Shown here one piece after another: positions 5,101 through 5,169 of a stretch of 5,169 bases of DNA. This stretch comes from Moraxellaceae bacterium (GTDB lineage: Bacteria; Pseudomonadota; Gammaproteobacteria; Pseudomonadales; Ketobacteraceae). The notes under the pieces are model-generated. The model did no database searches and was not told where the DNA came from. It was given only the letters and a program-made list of their open reading frames with translations. The stretch's first letter is position 1; each line of letters opens with the position of its first letter. The DNA lies in the NCBI GenBank assembly GCA_002402125.1, contig NVVG01000089.1, positions 2,679 to 7,847 on the forward strand, given 5' to 3'. Made by a program: the position numbers and the translations under genes.

Positions 5101-5169
5101 TTCGATGACAGATGTGTGAATTTTGAGAGCCTATGTTAATGTTCCCAGCAATCTTATCGTTTGATTCGG

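Noticed and set aside
5133..5169. Possible gene start at the right edge: ATG at 5133 or 5139 reading (M-L-)M-F-P-A-I-L-S-F-D-S, with GAGAG at 5125-5129.
   Set aside because: Only about 12 codons are visible and no family is recognisable. The Shine-Dalgarno fits the second ATG, but this may be chance in the debris after the gabD relic.

Overview
The window looks like an ordinary chromosomal stretch of a Gram-negative proteobacterium. My best guess is a gammaproteobacterium, perhaps a marine Cellvibrionales-like lineage. This rests on protein family styles: a BarA-like sensor kinase, a DUF523 protein ending in the linker typical of gammaproteobacterial DUF523-DUF1722 fusions, and a GabD relic resembling the E. 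coli protein. Base composition looks moderate and slightly AT-rich. No tRNA, rRNA, insertion sequence, CRISPR array or phage gene is visible. The taxonomic guess is inference only.

Layout: (1) 1-1458, plus strand: the 3' part of a membrane histidine kinase gene that begins before the window. (2) 1486-2019, minus strand: a DUF523/TudS-type iron-sulfur desulfurase, convergent with the kinase and ending where related fused proteins enter DUF1722. (3) 2020-2312: a divergent intergenic region with short repeats and weak promoter-like signals. (4) 2313-3095 and 3110-3895, plus strand: a two-gene unit of a calcineurin-like metallophosphoesterase followed 14 bases later by an Sfp-type 4'-phosphopantetheinyl transferase. 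(5) 3896-3968: a short convergent spacer with two overlapping hairpins, one an intrinsic terminator for the minus strand. (6) 3969-4733, minus strand: a classical short-chain dehydrogenase/reductase. (7) 4734-5169: no intact gene, but the degraded remains of gabD (succinate-semialdehyde dehydrogenase) at about 4937-5100, with an intact ribosome binding site and a perfect palindrome upstream.

The most interesting unit is the metallophosphoesterase-PPTase pair. In Mycobacterium tuberculosis, PptT (a PPTase) and PptH (a metallophosphoesterase that removes 4'-phosphopantetheine from carrier proteins) share an operon and catalyse opposing reactions. The same gene types side by side here suggest an install/remove module for carrier-protein cofactors in a distant organism. 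No PKS, NRPS or carrier protein lies in the window, so the target is unknown.

The second notable item is the gabD relic. An N-terminal piece and an internal NAD-binding-region piece survive in different frames, and about 200 codons between them are gone. The other genes appear functionally unrelated, and no larger operon is evident.
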